64,000 bases of DNA from Tenacibaculum sp. 190524A02b (GCF_964036645.1 NZ_OZ038525.1:3166001-3230000); one strand, 5' to 3'; numbered from the stretch's first letter, positions 37,233-48,324 are shown. Numbers and translations are program-made. The notes: generated from the sequence alone by a model not told the origin.

Positions 37233-40200
37233 TTATTGAGGATTTTCTACCTCTGCGAAAGACTCTATAATACTCATAATCATATCAACAAGGTCTAAGC
37301 ATATTTCTTCAGGAATATATGCTTCTCTCCATAAAATATTAATTTGTGATTTGCTTGTTTTTATTAAAATATCAAAGACACTTTGAACTGTTTCAGAGTC
37401 AGCATTTTCTTGAACACTTACCATGATTAGACCATGATCACTTCTTTGGTAATTTTCTACTCTAATATTTTCAATAGCATATTGTAGCTTAGCATTATCT
37501 GCCTTAAAACTATTAAGAAATGTATGAATGAATTCTTCTTTTGTTTGAATTTCTGTGAAGCTCAACTGTAAACTTGAAACAATATCGTTTTCTATAAATG
37601 CATAATTAATTGCTTCTTTTTCTAGTATATTAGCAAGTCCATAACATGCAAAGGCATTAATTAACTTCGCTTGTTTTACTTGATATTGCTGACACAAGTT
37701 TTCTAAAATTTCACAATTCTCTTCATTTATATTTACTGTTAATTCATCATAAACATCATTTGTTAATGATCTTTTTGTTTCAGCTGTAAATTCATTTTCC
37801 CACAAGGTAAAATCAATACTTTTTGTAATTCCTTTATTATCTATAAACTCTGCTAAACTTCTAATACTTGTGTAAGTAAAAAAATCTGTAATTGCTACTT
37901 TGAAAAAAGTTTCACTTACTAATTTTTCTAGTTTTATTAAGTTCATAGAATCAATTCCTAAATCAAAGTAGTTGTCTTCTACAGAAACTTCTTCTAATTT
38001 GATTAATTCTTTAATCATATTGGTAAGAACTTTCTCCGTTTCAGTTTGATGTGCTACATAAACATATCCAGATTTTGGAACTTCTCCATAAGAAAGGTTA
38101 AGTTCTTTTTTATTTACTTTTCCACTGGTATTAAACGGAATTTCTCTTATTAGTCTATACGCAGTAGGTTGGGCATATGATGGGATTTCTTTTTTTACTA
38201 CTTCTTGAATTTCTTTTAATGTAATATTTTGACTTGTATGTAAAAAAACAACTAAAATATTGTTCTCTTCCTCTTCTAAAACTTTTGCTATTGCCGTTTG
38301 AACCCCAAAAATAGCTGAAGTCACAGCTTCAATTTCTGATAAATCTATCCTTACACCTTTAACTTTTACTACATTTCCTTTTCTTCCATGAAAAATTACA
38401 TTCCCATTTTCGTCCCATGAAACAACATCATTTGTTCTATACCATTTTTTATGTGAAACATCTAGTACAAAAGGTTGTTCTTCTTGGTTTATATATCCAT
38501 TAAAAATTAGCTTACCTTTTATATATAACTCTCCTTTAATTCCTATTGGTACTCGTTTTCCTGAATCATTAATAATTTTAATTGTGGTATTACATACAGG
38601 GTTTCCAATACTTTTAATTTCTTCTTTTTCTTGAATTTGTTTGACTAATGTGTAAGCTGTTGTTTCTGATGCTCCATAAACATTATATAACTTACATGTA
38701 AGATCATGATAACTAGTAATTTTATTTCCTGATAATAATAAATGATTTAACGACTCAGGAATACTTTGTATTTGTGAGTAAAAATGATCAAATATTTCAG
38801 GGACAAACTGAATATGTGTTACTTGAATGTTTTTCAACCAAATATTTAATGCTTCAGTGTTTTTTACAATTCCTTCTTCCGGTCTTAAGTATACTGTTCC
38901 AGATGTTATACATAAAGGAATTAAAAATTCAGCTATGCTATCAACAAAACTAATATTTGTCTTTTGAGGGAATACTGATTTATTTCCCAGTTGAAAATAA
39001 TCGGCAAACCAAAATAACATGTTTACTATATTTTCATGAGATAGTAAAACTCCTTTGGGTTTTCCTGTAGAACCAGATGTAAAAATTAACCAAGCTCCTT
39101 CTTCTGAATGTACTTTAACTTTTGGTATACTAATTTTTTTATCACTATACTTAGGTAATAAAACGCTTTTATCTTCGGTATATATTTCAGATAGGGCATC
39201 AGTTATACATATAGAAACCTTAGCTTCTTCTAAAATTACTTTCTTTCTTTCTAAAGGAAAATCTGGTTGTATAGGAAGTACTATTCCTCCATGTCTTAAA
39301 ACTCCTAAAATAGCTGCAACTCTACCTACTCCATTAGGTAAATCAATAGCTATCACTAGCTTTTCTTCAGAAATACTTATATCCTTTTGTACTAATGCTT
39401 CGTGAATTATTTTAGCATATTGATTACAATAAGCATAGCTATATTCTGCTTCCTTATGGTGAATTGCATTTTTGAAAACATTCCTGTGTATATTCTTTTC
39501 AAAAAGTTCAAATAAAGTAAACGGAAGTATGTCTTCTTTTATTCCTACTTCAAATTTTTGAATATCTTTTTCTTCTTCTTTATCAAGAATTGAAATATTG
39601 TCTATTAAAATATTAGCATCATTAATTACTACATCAATAATTTTTTCAAAATGCTTCCATAACCTGACTACTTCATTGTCTGATATTTTATCTTTTTGAT
39701 ATTCTATAAAAAATTCTAAATTTTCTGCTTTTTCATAAAAATATATTGATAAGGGATGTTTTGCATATTTAATAGGACATGAAATTACCTCTACATTGTT
39801 TTCTAATTTTTTTTGTTGAAAGTTTCCGTATTGTTGATAGGCTATAAAAACATCAAAATCTCCTTTATTTTTATGTGAGTTTTCTTTTAATAGAGCATCT
39901 AAAGGAAATTCTTGATTAGCTATTGATTCGGTAATTTCTGTTTTTGTCTTTTTTAATAAATTACTAAAAGGGATATTTTCATCTAATGATAGATGAAAAA
40001 ATAAAACATCTAAAAATAAACCTGGTATGTCTTCTAATACTTCAAAAGGTCTGTTTGCTGAAGGCATACCAACCATTATATTTTTTTCATTCCCATACCT
40101 CCTAAATAAAACACCCAATATACTTGCTATACCTTGAAATAAACTTGAATGATGCTCCCTAAAAACCTTAGTTAACTCTTTAAATTTTATTGTTCCTAAA

Positions 40201-43200
40201 GTAGCTATATGTGTTCCTCCTATAGTTGATTTTTCTTTTTTACTATCAAATAATTGAAGAGGTTCTTTTATTAAATTTAATTTTTGTTTCCAATACTCTT
40301 TTTCTTTAGACTTGTTGAGAAGTTTTTGATGATAATATTCACTATAGTCTTTGAATTGATATTGCCCACTTTTATTTTCTTCACTTTCATGATAATACTT
40401 TAAAAGCTTTTTAAATATCAGCTCTAAAGACCATCCGTCAATTATACTATGGTGAAAATTAAATAGAATATAGAACAGTGATTCTGCTTCTTGTATTACT
40501 TTAATATTTGCTAATGCATCTTGTTCTAAATTTTTTCCAGAAGTAAAAAACGAGGTTTTATAAACTTCTGATAGGTTTACATCTTTTATATAATCTACCT
40601 CAATAGTAACTGGAGTAAAAATGTTTATTTTTTGAAATAATTGTTCTTTTTCATAAATAAAATTGGTTCGTAAAATCTCATTCTTTTCTAATAAGGTATT
40701 CCATGCTTGTTCTAAACGTACTAGATCTAAAGCTTTATTCCATTTTATAATAGATGGAATATGAAACAATTCTGGTTTTTCTTTATTAAACTTAGTGTTT
40801 AGCCAAAAACGTTCTTGTGAAAAAGTTGCTGGGTATAATTCTTTTTTACTAGCTCGGCGTAAAGGTTCTTTTTGTTTTCCGTAATTTAATTTTATTGATT
40901 CTGAAATAGCTATAGGTGTAGCTTCCTCAAATAATTCATTAATTTTTATACTTACTCCAAAATCTTTTTCAATCCTTACTAAAAGCTTTATAAAATCAAT
41001 ACTTGAGAAACCTACTTCGTAAAGATTCATAGTAGGTACTATTTTTTTATTAGCGATAGTACCAATTATATTTAATAGCTTATTTAATGTTTCATTACTT
41101 GAGTTATTGTTTAATTCTGAAACATTTTTACGTCCACAAAACTCTTTTAATCTCTTAGTATCTATTTTTCCATTTGGTGTTCTAAAAATATCTTTAAAAT
41201 AAATGAATTCTTGAGGAATCATGTATTTAGGAATCACCTGTAAACAATGTGTATATAAGGCTTTGTGCGAAATTTCTTGTTCTGATTGATAACAGGCTAT
41301 AATTTTAGCGTTATTATTTGCGCCTTGTACAAAAACTTTTATTTGTTGAATTTGATCATGTTGGCTTAATGCTTGTTCTATTTCATTAAGTTCAATTCTA
41401 AACCCTCTAATTTTAACTTGAGTATCTGATCTGCCTAAAAACTTTAATGTTTGGTCATGCTTCCAAGTAACTATATCTCCTGTTTTATAAAATATCCCTT
41501 GTTCTTCTGCCTCTGGAATTGTAATAAATTTTTCATTGTTTAACTCTGGTCTATTCCAATATCCATTACTAACTCCTGTTCCTCCAATAAACAACTCTCC
41601 TGGATAACCATAAGGAACAGGCTGAAAATCTTCATTTAATACCAAAGTAGTAGTATTATATATAGGTTTACCTATACAATTTCCTTCAAAATTATCTTTT
41701 GCAAACTGCTTCCCTGTAGAATACGTAGTAGTTTCAGACGGACCGTATAAATTCCAAACCTTTTTTACATTATTTTGTTCAGCATGTAGTTGATGAATTA
41801 AACTTTCTTGAATGGGTTCTCCTGCAAGGTTAATTACCTCTAAATTTTTAGGTAGTTTATGGTTATTAACTAATTCTTGAACTAGAGAAGGAATGCTATT
41901 AATTAATGATATTTCAGGAAGTTTTTCCATGGTCATTAATTCCATAATATTTTCCACTAACACTACCGTACCTCCTATTGTTAAAGGTAAAAAAATCTCA
42001 AAAATTGATAAATCAAAGCAAATGGAAGTAGATGCTAATATATTTGAAAATTCATTAGTATTGTACTGATCTTTTGCCCACTCACAAAGGTTAGTTACAT
42101 TCTTTTGGGTAATTTGACAACCTTTAGGTAATCCGGTACTTCCTGAGGTATAAACTACATAAAAGTCTTCACACTGTTTTTTTATATTCAATAAAATAGA
42201 ATTGTCTAACTCATTACTTTCTAATGTTTCTATCGCTATTAAATTAGTTGGCTCAATTGCTTGATAAATCTGCCCTACATTAACTAATAAGATATCTACT
42301 CCACTATCTTTATATATGAACTTAATTCTGTCTTCAGGGTAATTTACATCTAATGGAATATAAGATGCTCCTGCCTTATGAATTGCTAATAATGATAGTA
42401 TCAGATATTCATTTCTTTGTAACAATACCCCAACCTTATCTCCATAGTTGACATTGTATTTTTGATGTAAAACATTAGCTATTTTATTACTTCTTTCATG
42501 AAGCTCTTTATATGACCACTTTTTCCCGTTAAAATTCAATGCTGTTTTTAATGGTGTTTTTTGAACTTGATCTATAAACTGCTCTATAATTGATTTAGAA
42601 GGTAATTCAATAGTCTTTCCTCTTCCAATATGAAGCATTTCTAAAAAATGCTTTTTGTATAGTTTAGGAGGTTTCTCATGAGTTTTACCTAACTGATTTT
42701 CTATATCTTTCAAATAAGCTTCCAGTAAGTATACATATCCATATAACTGTGCTTCATCAACTTGATTTGAAAATGAAGACACGTTACAATGTAATCCTTT
42801 CTCTTGCTTATCTATTAGAATTGAAAACACTTCATTATTAGATGCTATTTCTTGGGTATAATTGTGATAATGAAATACAACTCCCTTTTCTGAATGTAAA
42901 AGTTTTTGAACTGTTTCTTTGAAGTATTTGTTTTTAAAAAATTCATTATCATGGAGAATTAAAGCGTCCTCTTGAAAGTTCTTTTCAATTGTTTTAATTG
43001 TTTCTTTTACAGAGTTACCAATAGCTATTTCTGTAAGAGCTATTGGTAATTCATTTAAGCTATCAACCTGTTTAAGAATGCTTTTGACAAAAGGAATACT
43101 TCCAAACATATGTTTATATGAAAGGACAATAAAACTTACTAAAAGTAAATATTCTAGCTTTTCACTATCATTGCTGAACTTATAGAATTTTTCCAATTCA

Positions 43201-43331
43201 TTATTAGTGCCCAGTATTGTATATTCAATTGATACTGGTTGTTTTCTTTTATTGAATTGAGGTAAACTACTTACCGTTGAAATCTTATTTTCTAATAAGT
43301 TTATTGCTTGTATTTCTTTAATCTCTTGCAT
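37233..43331 (-). CDS. NRPS: partial-C-like – A-T – C-A-T – partial-C-like
   Basis: 2032 residues. Residues 1-225 look like the C-terminal half of a C domain without an HHxxxDG motif. A1 ~255-740 (TSGSTGLPKG ~395; pocket DLFNNALTYK, Ala-like by hand alignment); T1 (VGFSSID ~775); C ~835-1270 (HHSIIDG ~962); A2 ~1290-1760 (TSGSTGKPKG ~1419) with pocket VDAQLSVAYK. Asp at position 236 instead of 235 and the V-D...S...A pattern are features of beta-alanine/beta-amino-acid A domains. T2 (LGIDSMN ~1790), then a ~190-residue tail (1840-2032) again resembling a C-domain C-terminal half. The gene for aspartate decarboxylase ends 3 bases upstream, which supports beta-alanine as the A2 substrate. The C domain serving A1 is probably the last domain of the NRPS encoded at 43728-48308. 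Confidence 0.93.
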   Translation of the reverse strand: MQEIKEIQAINLLENKISTVSSLPQFNKRKQPVSIEYTILGTNNELEKFYKFSNDSEKLEYLLLVSFIVLSYKHMFGSIPFVKSILKQVDSLNELPIALTEIAIGNSVKETIKTIEKNFQEDALILHDNEFFKNKYFKETVQKLLHSEKGVVFHYHNYTQEIASNNEVFSILIDKQEKGLHCNVSSFSNQVDEAQLYGYVYLLEAYLKDIENQLGKTHEKPPKLYKKHFLEMLHIGRGKTIELPSKSIIEQFIDQVQKTPLKTALNFNGKKWSYKELHERSNKIANVLHQKYNVNYGDKVGVLLQRNEYLILSLLAIHKAGASYIPLDVNYPEDRIKFIYKDSGVDILLVNVGQIYQAIEPTNLIAIETLESNELDNSILLNIKKQCEDFYVVYTSGSTGLPKGCQITQKNVTNLCEWAKDQYNTNEFSNILASTSICFDLSIFEIFLPLTIGGTVVLVENIMELMTMEKLPEISLINSIPSLVQELVNNHKLPKNLEVINLAGEPIQESLIHQLHAEQNNVKKVWNLYGPSETTTYSTGKQFAKDNFEGNCIGKPIYNTTTLVLNEDFQPVPYGYPGELFIGGTGVSNGYWNRPELNNEKFITIPEAEEQGIFYKTGDIVTWKHDQTLKFLGRSDTQVKIRGFRIELNEIEQALSQHDQIQQIKVFVQGANNNAKIIACYQSEQEISHKALYTHCLQVIPKYMIPQEFIYFKDIFRTPNGKIDTKRLKEFCGRKNVSELNNNSSNETLNKLLNIIGTIANKKIVPTMNLYEVGFSSIDFIKLLVRIEKDFGVSIKINELFEEATPIAISESIKLNYGKQKEPLRRASKKELYPATFSQERFWLNTKFNKEKPELFHIPSIIKWNKALDLVRLEQAWNTLLEKNEILRTNFIYEKEQLFQKINIFTPVTIEVDYIKDVNLSEVYKTSFFTSGKNLEQDALANIKVIQEAESLFYILFNFHHSIIDGWSLELIFKKLLKYYHESEENKSGQYQFKDYSEYYHQKLLNKSKEKEYWKQKLNLIKEPLQLFDSKKEKSTIGGTHIATLGTIKFKELTKVFREHHSSLFQGIASILGVLFRRYGNEKNIMVGMPSANRPFEVLEDIPGLFLDVLFFHLSLDENIPFSNLLKKTKTEITESIANQEFPLDALLKENSHKNKGDFDVFIAYQQYGNFQQKKLENNVEVISCPIKYAKHPLSIYFYEKAENLEFFIEYQKDKISDNEVVRLWKHFEKIIDVVINDANILIDNISILDKEEEKDIQKFEVGIKEDILPFTLFELFEKNIHRNVFKNAIHHKEAEYSYAYCNQYAKIIHEALVQKDISISEEKLVIAIDLPNGVGRVAAILGVLRHGGIVLPIQPDFPLERKKVILEEAKVSICITDALSEIYTEDKSVLLPKYSDKKISIPKVKVHSEEGAWLIFTSGSTGKPKGVLLSHENIVNMLFWFADYFQLGNKSVFPQKTNISFVDSIAEFLIPLCITSGTVYLRPEEGIVKNTEALNIWLKNIQVTHIQFVPEIFDHFYSQIQSIPESLNHLLLSGNKITSYHDLTCKLYNVYGASETTAYTLVKQIQEKEEIKSIGNPVCNTTIKIINDSGKRVPIGIKGELYIKGKLIFNGYINQEEQPFVLDVSHKKWYRTNDVVSWDENGNVIFHGRKGNVVKVKGVRIDLSEIEAVTSAIFGVQTAIAKVLEEEENNILVVFLHTSQNITLKEIQEVVKKEIPSYAQPTAYRLIREIPFNTSGKVNKKELNLSYGEVPKSGYVYVAHQTETEKVLTNMIKELIKLEEVSVEDNYFDLGIDSMNLIKLEKLVSETFFKVAITDFFTYTSIRSLAEFIDNKGITKSIDFTLWENEFTAETKRSLTNDVYDELTVNINEENCEILENLCQQYQVKQAKLINAFACYGLANILEKEAINYAFIENDIVSSLQLSFTEIQTKEEFIHTFLNSFKADNAKLQYAIENIRVENYQRSDHGLIMVSVQENADSETVQSVFDILIKTSKSQINILWREAYIPEEICLDLVDMIMSIIESFAEVENPQ

Positions 43332-43334
43332 AAT

Positions 43335-43724
43335 TTATAAAGCCTCTTGAAATGCCTCTATTTTGTTATCAACACTAATAATCATATTTGTTTTCTCATC
43401 TGGGAATACAACTTTTGGTTGATGCGTTTTAACATCTTTAATGTCAATGGTTGCATATCCAATAATAATTACCAAGTCTCCAACACTTACTCTTCTAGCC
43501 GCTGCTCCATTTAGGCATATAACTCCAGACTTCCTTTCTCCTTTTATTACATAGGTTTCTATTCGTTCTCCATTGTTAATATTAACAATTTGAACCTTTT
43601 CATACTCATGTAGTCCTGAAGCATCCATTAAGTCTTCATCAATGGTAATACTTCCTACATAATTCAAATCTGCTTGAGTTACTCTTGCTCTGTGAATTTT
43701 CGATTTACAAACTTCTATTTCCAT
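43335..43724 (-). CDS. panD: Aspartate 1-decarboxylase (PanD-like), beta-alanine supply
   Basis: 129 residues, the PanD size. The self-cleavage site Gly24-Ser25 lies in YVGSITID; cleavage turns Ser25 into the pyruvoyl cofactor. Other family features are the N-terminal [26 protein letters not shown], the NGAAARR segment and [10 protein letters not shown]. The enzyme decarboxylates L-aspartate to beta-alanine, normally for pantothenate. It sits between two NRPS genes (3-base gaps each side), and the next NRPS carries an A domain with a beta-alanine-like pocket. I infer it is a dedicated supplier for the peptide. No pantothenate gene is nearby. Confidence 0.93.
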   Translation of the reverse strand: MEIEVCKSKIHRARVTQADLNYVGSITIDEDLMDASGLHEYEKVQIVNINNGERIETYVIKGERKSGVICLNGAAARRVSVGDLVIIIGYATIDIKDVKTHQPKVVFPDEKTNMIISVDNKIEAFQEAL

Positions 43725-43727
43725 ATT

Positions 43728-46700
43728 TTAAAAAATAAATTCTGATTTTATATTCGTTAATTGTTTTTCTGTTTCTAGTAACACACTTAATTCATGAACA
43801 TTACTAGTTTTTTTTGTTATTATTTGGTTACAGATATTAGTGAATCTAATAGCCAAAAGGTCAATATCTGTTTTAAGGTATTTGGCTGCATCGTATTGTA
43901 TTGCCCCTAAATATTTATGTGCTTTTTTTGTTACTATTAAGGCTAAAGAAAATTTTCCTAAATCGTTTTCTTGAATTTTGTTTTCAGAGGATGATTCCTC
44001 TACTTCATTATAGATTATAAAGTATTGATCTAAAGTTTTTTTTACTTCTGAAGACAAGAAAAACTCAGTAGGTAAATTATTATCTATACTCTCAATAATG
44101 TCTTGAAAATTGTCTTGTATTGCTTGTTTTATTAACTTATCCTTACTTATCTCTATAGGTATTTGTAAGGTATTTAAGAATAAACCTGGTTGATTTTTTA
44201 GTGTTTGATGAAATCTAGTATTTACAGGTGATGAAACAATAACTGTTTGTTTTTCTGCTAACAAAGACAATGTTGTTCCCCAAACAAAAACCCAAAATGA
44301 AAAAGGAGTTACATTTAATTCTTTACAGGTGTTTACTATTTTTTCTTTTTCTAAAAAAGACATTTTTACCTCTGCTATTCTAGGTGTAAATTCAGTATTT
44401 TTTAGTTGTTTTTTTACTATGGGTAATTCTACCTTTTCTACATTCTCAAATAATTTAGTTACCTTATTTTTTAACTTATTACCTTTTTCTGTACCTAATT
44501 GATTATGCATCCAACTCACATAATCTAAAAAATCAATTTTATTTTCTTTTATTACCTCTGAAAATGGTTCTAGTAACTCTTTTTTTAATATTTCTAAGGT
44601 TACTCTATCAGCAATTATATGATGAATATTAAATATTATGGCATTGGTTTTTCCTGAAGTAACTATGTTGATTCTAAATAACCCTGGATGTTCTAAATTA
44701 AATTCGTATGTTTTTTCGTTCTCTTCAACTTGACAAATACGTTCTTGAATAACTTCGTTTGTTCCTGATAGTTCAATTCTATTCAATACTTGTTCTATAT
44801 TGAGTGAAGGTACTATGCTTTGTGTTAATTTACCTTTATCATACTTAAAAAAAGCTCTTAAAATTCGGTGTTTTTGAATAAAATCTTGAACATTTTTTGT
44901 AAACAATTCATAAGTAAAGTTTGGTATATTTTGCAATGTCATTACCATATTATATGACGTTTTCCTTGACTTTACTTGGCATGTATACCATATTTTTTCT
45001 TGTAATGGTGTTAATGGAATATTCTCTTCTAAATTTATTTTCTGAATGCTTATCAGGGTCTTTTCTTTTGATGCTATTTTAACTGCCAGAGATTGAATAT
45101 CCATATTCATTATTATGTCTGACAATTGCAACTCAACATTAAATACTTCTTTAATTTTTGAGTTGAGTTGTATTAAGTGAAGGCTATTTCCTCCTACTTC
45201 AAAAAAGCTTTTATTAATTCCTATTTTTTTTATTCGTAAAATCTTTTCCCAAATTATTACTAGCTTTTCTTGTATTTTATTTTCTGGAGCAAGGTATTCA
45301 TCTTCCAAAATTTCATCTAAATTAACCTTTGGTAATGCTGTTCTTGCTATTTTTCCATTAGGTGTTACTGGTATTTCATCTATTTGAACAAAATAATTAG
45401 GAATCATGTAATCAGGTAAAAACTCCTTAAGTGATTCCTTTATACTCTTAATATTCAATGTTGTTCTACTTACCAGATAACCAACTAGGTATTCTACTAG
45501 AGATTTCTTTTCTACTATAACAACCGCTTGCAAAATTTGCTTTAATGAAATTAATGTATTTTCTATCTCTCCTAATTCAATTCTATGACCACGTATTTTA
45601 ACTTGCGTATCCTTTCTTCCTATAAACTCAATAACACCATTAGGTAATCTTCTTGCTAAATCTCCAGTTCTATACATTCGTTTTCCTTTTATAAACGGAT
45701 GTGCAATAAATTTTTCTTGTGTAAGTGATAAGTTATTAAGGTACCCGCGAGCTACTCCTTTTCCAGAAATACATAATTCTCCAATAACTCCTTTAGGTTG
45801 TAATTGGTTAATTGTTTCATTTACAATATATACTTGATAATTTTTTAATGGAGTTCCTATAGGAATATTAGGTGTTTTTATTTCTTCAAGACTGTCAACT
45901 TTATATTTGGTAGCACAAATAGTACATTCAGTTGGTCCATAAGCATTTATAATCTTTACATCATTTTTAAAATACCACTGAATGGAACTAGGTTTAATTG
46001 CTTCAACCCCTATTAAAATTTGTTTTAAATATACTTCATCATAAATAGCCAATTGCTCTGCTATGCCTTCTAAAAACATAGGGTGTATATAACAATGAGT
46101 TATTTTGTTTTTATACAGAAAATCAGCGTACTTTTTTGGATTGTAAATTGTCTTTTCTTCAGGAATAAACAATGTACTTCCTGAAGTAACAGTTCCTATT
46201 ATTTCAAATACTGATACATCAAAAATAGTTTTACAAGTAAGTGATGTATTATGAATATCCAACTGATAATCAAAAAGAAAGTTAACAATATTTCTATGTT
46301 CAACCATTACTCCTTTTGGATTTCCTGTGGAACCTGAGGTATAGATTACATAAGCTAAATAGTTAGGTGTGACTTTAATATTTGGAGCAAATGTATTTTT
46401 AACTTGTAATTCAAATTCTTTTATAAAACTACTATTGATTACAATATCACATTTACTATCCTGAATAATAAAATTGATACGTTTATCAGGAAAATTTGGA
46501 TCAATAGATAAATAAGCCGCTCCAGCTTTTAAAATAGCTAACATACTTATTACAATCCATTCACTTCTTTCTAATTGTATTCCTATTACACTATCATTAA
46601 CAACATTATTGTCAAGTATATAGTTAGCCATTGCATTGGACAAACTATCCAACTCTTGATAAGTTATTTGTTTGTTTTCATACACAATTGCAATAGCTTC

Positions 46701-48308
46701 TGGGTTTTTAGCTACTTGTTCCCTAAATAAGTCTACCAATGTTTTATTGTTGGGATAATCTACATCTGTGTCATTAAAATCGTACAATAGTTCATTCTCT
46801 TCTTCTGATGTAAGATACCCTAAATTACTTATCTTTTCATTAGGAAAATCAATCCCCGATTCTATAAATCGCTCTAAATGCTCACAAAGCTCATCTATCT
46901 GAAATGCTTCATAGATATCTGTATTGTATTCCAATCGAAGACATAATCTTGAATCTACTTCTGAAAAAGAAAATGTCATATCAAATTGACTTACCTGCCT
47001 TGATACTTCATTATATGGACTTATGTTTACATCTTTAAGGGTTATTGCTGTTTCTTGCTGATTTTGTAAAACAACTAACACATCAAACAAAGCTGATCGA
47101 GAAGTATCTCGTTGTAAACCTAGCTCGTCTACTATACTACTAAATGGGTACTCTTGGTGTTCGTAAGCTTCTAATAATGTAACTTTTTGTTTTGCTAATA
47201 AACTTATAAAACTATCATCTCCTTCAAAACGTGTTCGGATTGCTAAAGTATTCAAATACAAACCTATTTGATTCGCTAAATCTGAATGAGAACGCCCTGC
47301 TATTGGTCCTCCTAATAGAATATCTGTTAAACCTGTATATCTATAAAATAAGCCATTAATTCCTGATAACAAACTCATGTACAAGGTAACACCTTGTGAT
47401 TGGTTAAATGTTTTGAGTTTATCACTAAATGATTTTGAGAAATTATACAATTTAGTAGCTCCATGATAACTCTTAACTAAAGGTCGTTTTTTATAACTTG
47501 GGAGTTCTAAAACTGGTAATTCACCTGCTAATTTATTTTGCCAATAAGACCCTTGTATAGTTAATCGTTCTTGACTTTCATCGCTTTCTAACCAAAGTGT
47601 GTAATCTTTATATTGTATTCTTAATGTTGGTAAATCAATATTTTCTTTATTTAAAAGTTGATTATACACATACATTAACTCTTTGGTAAAAACTTCCATT
47701 GACCAACCATCTCCTATAATATGATGAATGGCAAATAGTAAATAATATGAATCTTCACCTGTTTGTAATAGTTGAGATTTTAATAAAGGTGCCTGACTTA
47801 AATCAAATTTTTCTTCGTAAAAACTGGTTATTATTTCCTTTACGTCTTCTTTTATAACTTTCTTATTCTCTATAGTAAAAGCAAGCGCATCTTCATTTAT
47901 AACTTCTTGATATACTCCCTCTTCTATCTCTACAAAACGTGTACGTAAACTCTCATGACGTTTGAGTAGGTATTGAAAAGATTGTTGTAATACTTCAACA
48001 TTCAAATTGCCTTCCATTTCAAAAACACCTGGAATATTGTATGCTTTATTTCCTCCTTCAAATTGGCTTAAAACCCATAATCGTTGTTGTGAAGAACTTA
48101 ATGGATAATAGGGTCTTGATGGATAATTAGGGATAACATTGTTACTATCAATTGATCTTGACATTAACATTAACAAAGCTTCTTTTTCTTCCTTAATTTG
48201 AGTAACTAACTCCTTAGTCAAAGTTCCTTTAGGAGCTTTAATTTTTAAGTCATTATTATCCTTGATAAGTTGGATTCCTAACTCACCCAGTTTTTTTATA
48301 AGTTCCAA
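43728..48308 (-). CDS. NRPS with TubC docking domain: C-A-T-C
   Basis: 1526 residues. The start is a TTG at 48308: an in-frame stop lies two codons upstream, and the N-terminal TubC-type docking domain (residues 1-~52, LIKKLGELGIQLI, KAPKGTLTKEL) begins right there. Then C ~65-490 (HHIIGDG ~198), A ~510-1000 (TSGSTGNPKG ~661; hand-aligned pocket DVFYLGAICK, aliphatic or other hydrophobic, not resolved), T (GGNSL ~1036) and a terminal C ~1090-1526 in which HHxxxDG reads HHIIADR. The first C domain and start of A are, at protein level, identical to those of module 3 of the preceding NRPS. The docking domain should bind the short acidic tail of that NRPS; the terminal C should pass the chain to the A-T of the next NRPS. 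Confidence 0.93.
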   Translation of the reverse strand: MELIKKLGELGIQLIKDNNDLKIKAPKGTLTKELVTQIKEEKEALLMLMSRSIDSNNVIPNYPSRPYYPLSSSQQRLWVLSQFEGGNKAYNIPGVFEMEGNLNVEVLQQSFQYLLKRHESLRTRFVEIEEGVYQEVINEDALAFTIENKKVIKEDVKEIITSFYEEKFDLSQAPLLKSQLLQTGEDSYYLLFAIHHIIGDGWSMEVFTKELMYVYNQLLNKENIDLPTLRIQYKDYTLWLESDESQERLTIQGSYWQNKLAGELPVLELPSYKKRPLVKSYHGATKLYNFSKSFSDKLKTFNQSQGVTLYMSLLSGINGLFYRYTGLTDILLGGPIAGRSHSDLANQIGLYLNTLAIRTRFEGDDSFISLLAKQKVTLLEAYEHQEYPFSSIVDELGLQRDTSRSALFDVLVVLQNQQETAITLKDVNISPYNEVSRQVSQFDMTFSFSEVDSRLCLRLEYNTDIYEAFQIDELCEHLERFIESGIDFPNEKISNLGYLTSEEENELLYDFNDTDVDYPNNKTLVDLFREQVAKNPEAIAIVYENKQITYQELDSLSNAMANYILDNNVVNDSVIGIQLERSEWIVISMLAILKAGAAYLSIDPNFPDKRINFIIQDSKCDIVINSSFIKEFELQVKNTFAPNIKVTPNYLAYVIYTSGSTGNPKGVMVEHRNIVNFLFDYQLDIHNTSLTCKTIFDVSVFEIIGTVTSGSTLFIPEEKTIYNPKKYADFLYKNKITHCYIHPMFLEGIAEQLAIYDEVYLKQILIGVEAIKPSSIQWYFKNDVKIINAYGPTECTICATKYKVDSLEEIKTPNIPIGTPLKNYQVYIVNETINQLQPKGVIGELCISGKGVARGYLNNLSLTQEKFIAHPFIKGKRMYRTGDLARRLPNGVIEFIGRKDTQVKIRGHRIELGEIENTLISLKQILQAVVIVEKKSLVEYLVGYLVSRTTLNIKSIKESLKEFLPDYMIPNYFVQIDEIPVTPNGKIARTALPKVNLDEILEDEYLAPENKIQEKLVIIWEKILRIKKIGINKSFFEVGGNSLHLIQLNSKIKEVFNVELQLSDIIMNMDIQSLAVKIASKEKTLISIQKINLEENIPLTPLQEKIWYTCQVKSRKTSYNMVMTLQNIPNFTYELFTKNVQDFIQKHRILRAFFKYDKGKLTQSIVPSLNIEQVLNRIELSGTNEVIQERICQVEENEKTYEFNLEHPGLFRINIVTSGKTNAIIFNIHHIIADRVTLEILKKELLEPFSEVIKENKIDFLDYVSWMHNQLGTEKGNKLKNKVTKLFENVEKVELPIVKKQLKNTEFTPRIAEVKMSFLEKEKIVNTCKELNVTPFSFWVFVWGTTLSLLAEKQTVIVSSPVNTRFHQTLKNQPGLFLNTLQIPIEISKDKLIKQAIQDNFQDIIESIDNNLPTEFFLSSEVKKTLDQYFIIYNEVEESSSENKIQENDLGKFSLALIVTKKAHKYLGAIQYDAAKYLKTDIDLLAIRFTNICNQIITKKTSNVHELSVLLETEKQLTNIKSEFIF
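46624..48118. repeat. Near-perfect 1.5-kb direct repeat, copy 1
   Basis: Covers a whole C domain and the first ~60 residues of the next A domain in the TubC-containing NRPS. It aligns to 49928-51422 at a constant offset of 3304 bases. I found one mismatch (A at 47091 against G at 50395), and the translated segments are identical. Similarity tails off over the next ~18 bases beyond 48118. Confidence 0.95.
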
Positions 48309-48324
48309 TATTTAATACGTTTTT

